The position numbers and the translations under genes were made by a program. From the IMG/VR virus record IMGVR_UViG_3300047462_000130, positions 1 to 38,947 of that record: a DNA stretch of 38,947 bases; one strand, 5' to 3'. Each line of letters opens with the position of its first letter. Within the stretch, counting starts at the first letter, position 1. Below, piece after piece: positions 36,822 to 38,947 of the stretch. The DNA comes from a virus. The notes under the pieces are model-generated. The model was given only the letters and a program-made list of their open reading frames with translations. It was not told the origin of the DNA and ran no database searches.

Positions 36822-37384
36822 CAGTGTGTGTCCTTGCGGCTGCGCTTCTTGGCCGAGGACTGGATCCGCCGGCCGGTGCGCGACATGGGCTGATCCTCAT
36901 CCGGACTCTCCGGCACCAGGCCCTCGAGCGGCACGCCATCGCCGGCGCTCTCCTGGTGATCCAGCGGCAGCTCAGGGTCGTCCGCTTCTTCCTCCTCGAG
37001 CTCGGCTTTGAGCGTGATCGAGACCTTGGCGTTGATGAGCATCTGCGCGGACGGATCGCCGTTCTCCGGGTTGACCTGCAGGGTGCACGACATCAGCGTC
37101 ATGCCGCCGCCCGACAGTTTGATCGTCGCGTTCGAGAACTTATGGCCGAGGGTGCCGGGGTTCAGGGCCAGGATCCGCGGCACGTACTGATCGCCGTCCA
37201 TCTTGAAAAAACCAACGGCCGCGGTCTCCTCGTCAGTGACGGCGCACAGCTCCTCGGCGTTCAGCACGATACCGGCGATCGGAATGTCCTGGCCCGGCAC
37301 CTCGTCCTTGCCGTGCATCTCGGTGCGGGTGTTGACGCTTTTCCCAATCTTCCCGGGCCGCTTGGTCAGGTTCAGCTTCTGCAT
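36821..37384 (-). CDS. Conserved-type phage protein, possibly DNA-associated
   Basis: A 187-residue protein. Start MQKLNLTKRPGKIGKSVNTR then TEMHGKDEVPGQDIPIAGIV, a central beta section (NATIKLSGGGMTLMSCTLQV), and an acidic then basic C-terminal tail (MSRTGRRIQSSAKKRSRKD). This opening is shared by many phage proteins of unknown function near replication genes; the fold looks beta-rich like ssDNA-binding proteins, but I cannot confirm that. ATG at 37384 has GGAGAG six bases upstream. Confidence 0.6.
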   Translation of the reverse strand: MQKLNLTKRPGKIGKSVNTRTEMHGKDEVPGQDIPIAGIVLNAEELCAVTDEETAAVGFFKMDGDQYVPRILALNPGTLGHKFSNATIKLSGGGMTLMSCTLQVNPENGDPSAQMLINAKVSITLKAELEEEEADDPELPLDHQESAGDGVPLEGLVPESPDEDQPMSRTGRRIQSSAKKRSRKDTH

Positions 37385-37426
37385 GTAGGTCTCTCCAGAG
37401 TCGTTGTAGGGCGTCGAGGCGGATCA

Positions 37427-37684
37427 TCACGTCCAGCCCTGTTCGGCGATGCGCGCGAGGGTGGGGGTGGATGCAATCTGGTCCTGCAGGTCGCGGGCAA
37501 TCATGGTGGCCGCCTGGATTGGCACGGTGCGTGCGCCTTCGGGATGCTTCGAGGCTAACTGCACCGCCGCCATCAGGCACCACGCCTGGAACTTGCTCAG
37601 GCGCAGTTGGATCGGCTGACGATCGTCGTGCAGGGCCTTGAAATCGGCCACGAACTGCGCGCTCATCTCCTCCTCGGCCTTCAC
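37427..37684 (-). CDS. Unknown helical protein
   Basis: An 85-residue protein, MKAEEEMSAQFVADFKALHD, then QLRLSKFQAWCLMAAVQLAS and MIARDLQDQIASTP. Start GTG at 37684 by GTGA overlap; an ATG six codons later is possible. Ends 42 bases before the next gene. Short, helical, without recognised motifs. Confidence 0.6.
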   Translation of the reverse strand: MKAEEEMSAQFVADFKALHDDRQPIQLRLSKFQAWCLMAAVQLASKHPEGARTVPIQAATMIARDLQDQIASTPTLARIAEQGWT

Positions 37685-37905
37685 TTGCGCCGCCGGTGCT
37701 GGTCGGCGTTCGGGCAGGTGGCGAAGTGACTCTTGTGCCCGTCGTCCGGGTCGTACTCGGTGTCTTCAGGCTTCACCGTGTCGGCATCGACCGGCATGTT
37801 GTTGCCGGCGGCGGTCTTGAACCAGATGATCTGGGCCCGGCAGGAGCGGCAGCGCACGATGCGTCGCTCGTGTTCTTCGGTGGTGTCGGGTTCGTCGAAA
37901 CTCAT
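37681..37905 (-). CDS. Small zinc-ribbon protein
   Basis: A 74-residue protein: RIVRCRSCRAQIIWFKTAAG, NNMPVDADTV, then HKSHFATCPNADQHRRRK. A CxxC knuckle at about 18-21 and a later H...C pair suggest a zinc ribbon, a form repeated in many phages. The function is unknown; possibly nucleic-acid binding. Overlaps both neighbours by four bases. Confidence 0.7.
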   Translation of the reverse strand: MSFDEPDTTEEHERRIVRCRSCRAQIIWFKTAAGNNMPVDADTVKPEDTEYDPDDGHKSHFATCPNADQHRRRK

Positions 37906-38141
37906 CGCTTCGCCCGGCAGCGTTCGGTGGCGATCCCGGCTTCTGTTTGGATGAAGTGATCGATCCTCGCATCATCGAAAAACGGGTCGCCGGCAAGACA
38001 ATGCGGGCAGTCCCGTTCCGCCTGATTGACGGCCAGCGCCAACGCCTCGAGCGCGTCCATATCCCGCTGGGTGAGGCGCGCCCCACGCTTGCCCAGTCGG
38101 ACGTGCGCCACCGTGCCGTCGCTGAGGCGGATAAAGGGCAT
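37902..38141 (-). CDS. Small Cys-containing unknown protein
   Basis: A 79-residue protein: MPFIRLSDGTVAHVRLGKRG, a helix (DMDALEALALAVNQAE), then CPHCLAGDPFFDDARIDHFI. The opening resembles small phage proteins with a beta hairpin and a Cys pair CPHC. Probably a metal-binding accessory. No function is assigned. Confidence 0.65.
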   Translation of the reverse strand: MPFIRLSDGTVAHVRLGKRGARLTQRDMDALEALALAVNQAERDCPHCLAGDPFFDDARIDHFIQTEAGIATERCRAKR

Positions 38142-38338
38142 CAGCCCCGCACCTTGGCAATCAGGGCGAGAGCGTGGTCTTCGCGCTCGATGTCCGCTGC
38201 CTGTTCCATGCGGGCGTCGCTATGCGGGGATCCTTCGGGTTTGATCCGAAAGGCCGGAAATTCGGCGATGTACTCCGCCAGCACGGCAGCCAGCGCTTCC
38301 TGTTCCTCCTGGCATTCATCGCGGCCGCACAGTCCCAT
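38141..38338 (-). CDS. Small helical unknown protein
   Basis: A 65-residue protein, MGLCGRDECQEEQEALAAVL, then IAEFPAFRIKPEGSPHSDAR and a helical end. It shares a base with the next start. Between this gene and the upstream one (38339-38375) there is only a 13-codon frame starting TTG at 38379, which I do not call. No family is recognised. Confidence 0.55.
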   Translation of the reverse strand: MGLCGRDECQEEQEALAAVLAEYIAEFPAFRIKPEGSPHSDARMEQAADIEREDHALALIAKVRG

Positions 38339-38375
38339 CAGACGCTCCGCTCGAGCATGGCATCACGCGCTTCGG

Positions 38376-38603
38376 TCAATGGCTGCTCCCCATGAGGGCG
38401 AGCGAGCGCTGGTGACCCTCGATCACATCCTGGGCCAAGCGCCGCGCCTCCTCGGTGCTGCTGGCCTGGGCAGCCATCTGCAGGCCCTCGAGCAGGTTGT
38501 CGATCTGGCCCTGCAGGTTGTGGGCGACCTCAAACTTCACCCAGCGGCCGACCGTTTCGCCTTCGGGCCCGAGCAATGTGCCGGTGAAGATTCGGGCGTT
38601 CAC
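38376..38603 (-). CDS. Small unknown protein
   Basis: A 75-residue protein from GTG at 38603 (GTGA overlap): MNARIFTGTLLGPEGETVGR, WVKFEVAHNLQGQIDNLLEG, then a helical end EEARRLAQDVIEGHQRSLAL. Beta start followed by helices. No family is recognised. Second gene of the long leftward operon. Confidence 0.65.
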   Translation of the reverse strand: MNARIFTGTLLGPEGETVGRWVKFEVAHNLQGQIDNLLEGLQMAAQASSTEEARRLAQDVIEGHQRSLALMGSSH

Positions 38604-38914
38604 GTGAGATCCGCCTGCATCGGCTCACCGTTGACGAAGTCCTGCACCGCATCGCGACACTCTTTCGGCGTGAGATACGGACCCGCGACCTTCCTCGCGG
38701 GACCGCCAGCACCCGGAATGGTGTAGGCGGTGTAGTCGAAGGTCTCGCGCTTCGAGTCCTGGGCTTTGTGGATCCGGAAGCGACCGCAGCTGGTGACGAG
38801 GGTGTTCATGGTCTCTCGGTTCCACTCCAGGAGCTTCTGCCGCTTCGCGTCAGACTGCGTTTGGTTCGGGAAATTACGTTTAATTCGCTCCCGGACTTCC
38901 TCTAGCGTTGGCAT
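38600..38914 (-). CDS. First gene of leftward operon, source of the inverted repeat
   Basis: A 104-residue protein from ATG at 38914 with GGAGGA six bases upstream: MPTLEEVRERIKRNFPNQTQ, SDAKRQKLLEWNRETMNTLV, then FDYTAYTIPGAGGPARKVAG and ECRDAVQDFVNG. The helical first half is copied inverted at 26557-26676. The composition suggests a small DNA- or RNA-interacting protein, but no family is recognised. The same start lies at 94 in the left terminal repeat. Confidence 0.7.
   Translation of the reverse strand: MPTLEEVRERIKRNFPNQTQSDAKRQKLLEWNRETMNTLVTSCGRFRIHKAQDSKRETFDYTAYTIPGAGGPARKVAGPYLTPKECRDAVQDFVNGEPMQADLT
38756..38875 (-). repeat. Source copy of the inverted 120-bp repeat
   Basis: Matches the reverse complement of 26557-26676 at 119 of 120 bases. 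Here it is part of an intact gene, so it is the likely donor. Part of it (38821-38875) is also in the terminal repeat, equal to 1-55. Confidence 0.95.
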
Positions 38915-38947
38915 CTCTGTCCTCCATGGTTCGGAAGGGAGGGGGGA
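38821..38947. repeat. 127-bp terminal direct repeat, right copy
   Basis: Identical to 1-127. It includes the start region of the gene 38600-38914 and ends inside the G run. See the left copy for the interpretation as assembly closure of a circular genome. Confidence 0.97.

Noticed and set aside
37385-37426. Short minus frame starting ATG near 37434 (MIRLDALQRLWRDLHAEAEP)
   Set aside because: It runs out of frame into the gene 36821-37384, which has its own good ribosome site, and its later part is shadow sequence.
38339-38379. A 13-codon frame starting TTG at 38379 between two small genes
   Set aside because: Too short and with a rare start; it may be only a spacer, although it joins both neighbours by overlaps.

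Overview
The window is a complete or near-complete genome of a short-tailed, P22/BPP-1-like bacteriophage, probably from a metagenome. Its first 127 bases (1-127) recur exactly as its last 127 (38821-38947), so the molecule is circular or circularly permuted, about 38.8 kb unique. The DNA is GC-rich by eye. A CsrA homologue of gammaproteobacterial type and two halves of an HldE-like heptose enzyme suggest a Gram-negative, probably gammaproteobacterial, host. No integrase, DNA polymerase, helicase, primase, RNA polymerase, tRNA or CRISPR array was seen, so replication probably relies on the host.

Layout. (a) 95-833 is the control region: a G/C-run leader, a strong hairpin, two small leftward genes (one Cro-like) and a divergent promoter/operator block. 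(b) 834-3780 is a short rightward, probably early, operon of tightly overlapping genes: small unknown proteins, a lipoprotein, a possible recombination/ssDNA protein, Cys/His-rich proteins and CsrA. (c) Everything from 38914 down to 3658 is leftward and nearly continuous, mostly linked by 4-base start/stop overlaps. In transcription order it holds small unknown genes and a DUF1064 nuclease (38914-36172); a heptose kinase and a heptose-phosphate adenylyltransferase (35951-33704); a structured RNA gap and a broken DNA methyltransferase (33480-32722); small and large terminase; small genes; portal; a scarred region (26280-26862); scaffold; major capsid protein; decoration-type proteins; a TylF-like methyltransferase and a methyltransferase-GT9 fusion; P22 gp4- and gp10-like neck proteins; an Asp/Asn hydroxylase and a GNAT protein; internal virion proteins; a full-length PurD-like ATP-grasp enzyme; tail fibre and tailspike; and a lysis cassette with lysozyme, holin, Rz and embedded Rz1.

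Most interesting points. The phage appears to carry both catalytic halves of ADP-heptose synthesis as separate genes, plus a GT9 (heptosyltransferase-family) domain fused to a methyltransferase next to Ser/Thr-rich capsid-decoration genes. I infer a sugar-modification system acting on virion proteins or host LPS. Other oddities are a three-piece mosaic scar upstream of the scaffold gene that contains an inverted 120-bp copy of a gene 12 kb away, a methyltransferase remnant joined out of frame to a coiled-coil ORF at a run of A, a switchable RNA fold with a GCAA tetraloop, and short echoes of the capsid gene in two small upstream genes. All calls come from reading the sequence without database searches.
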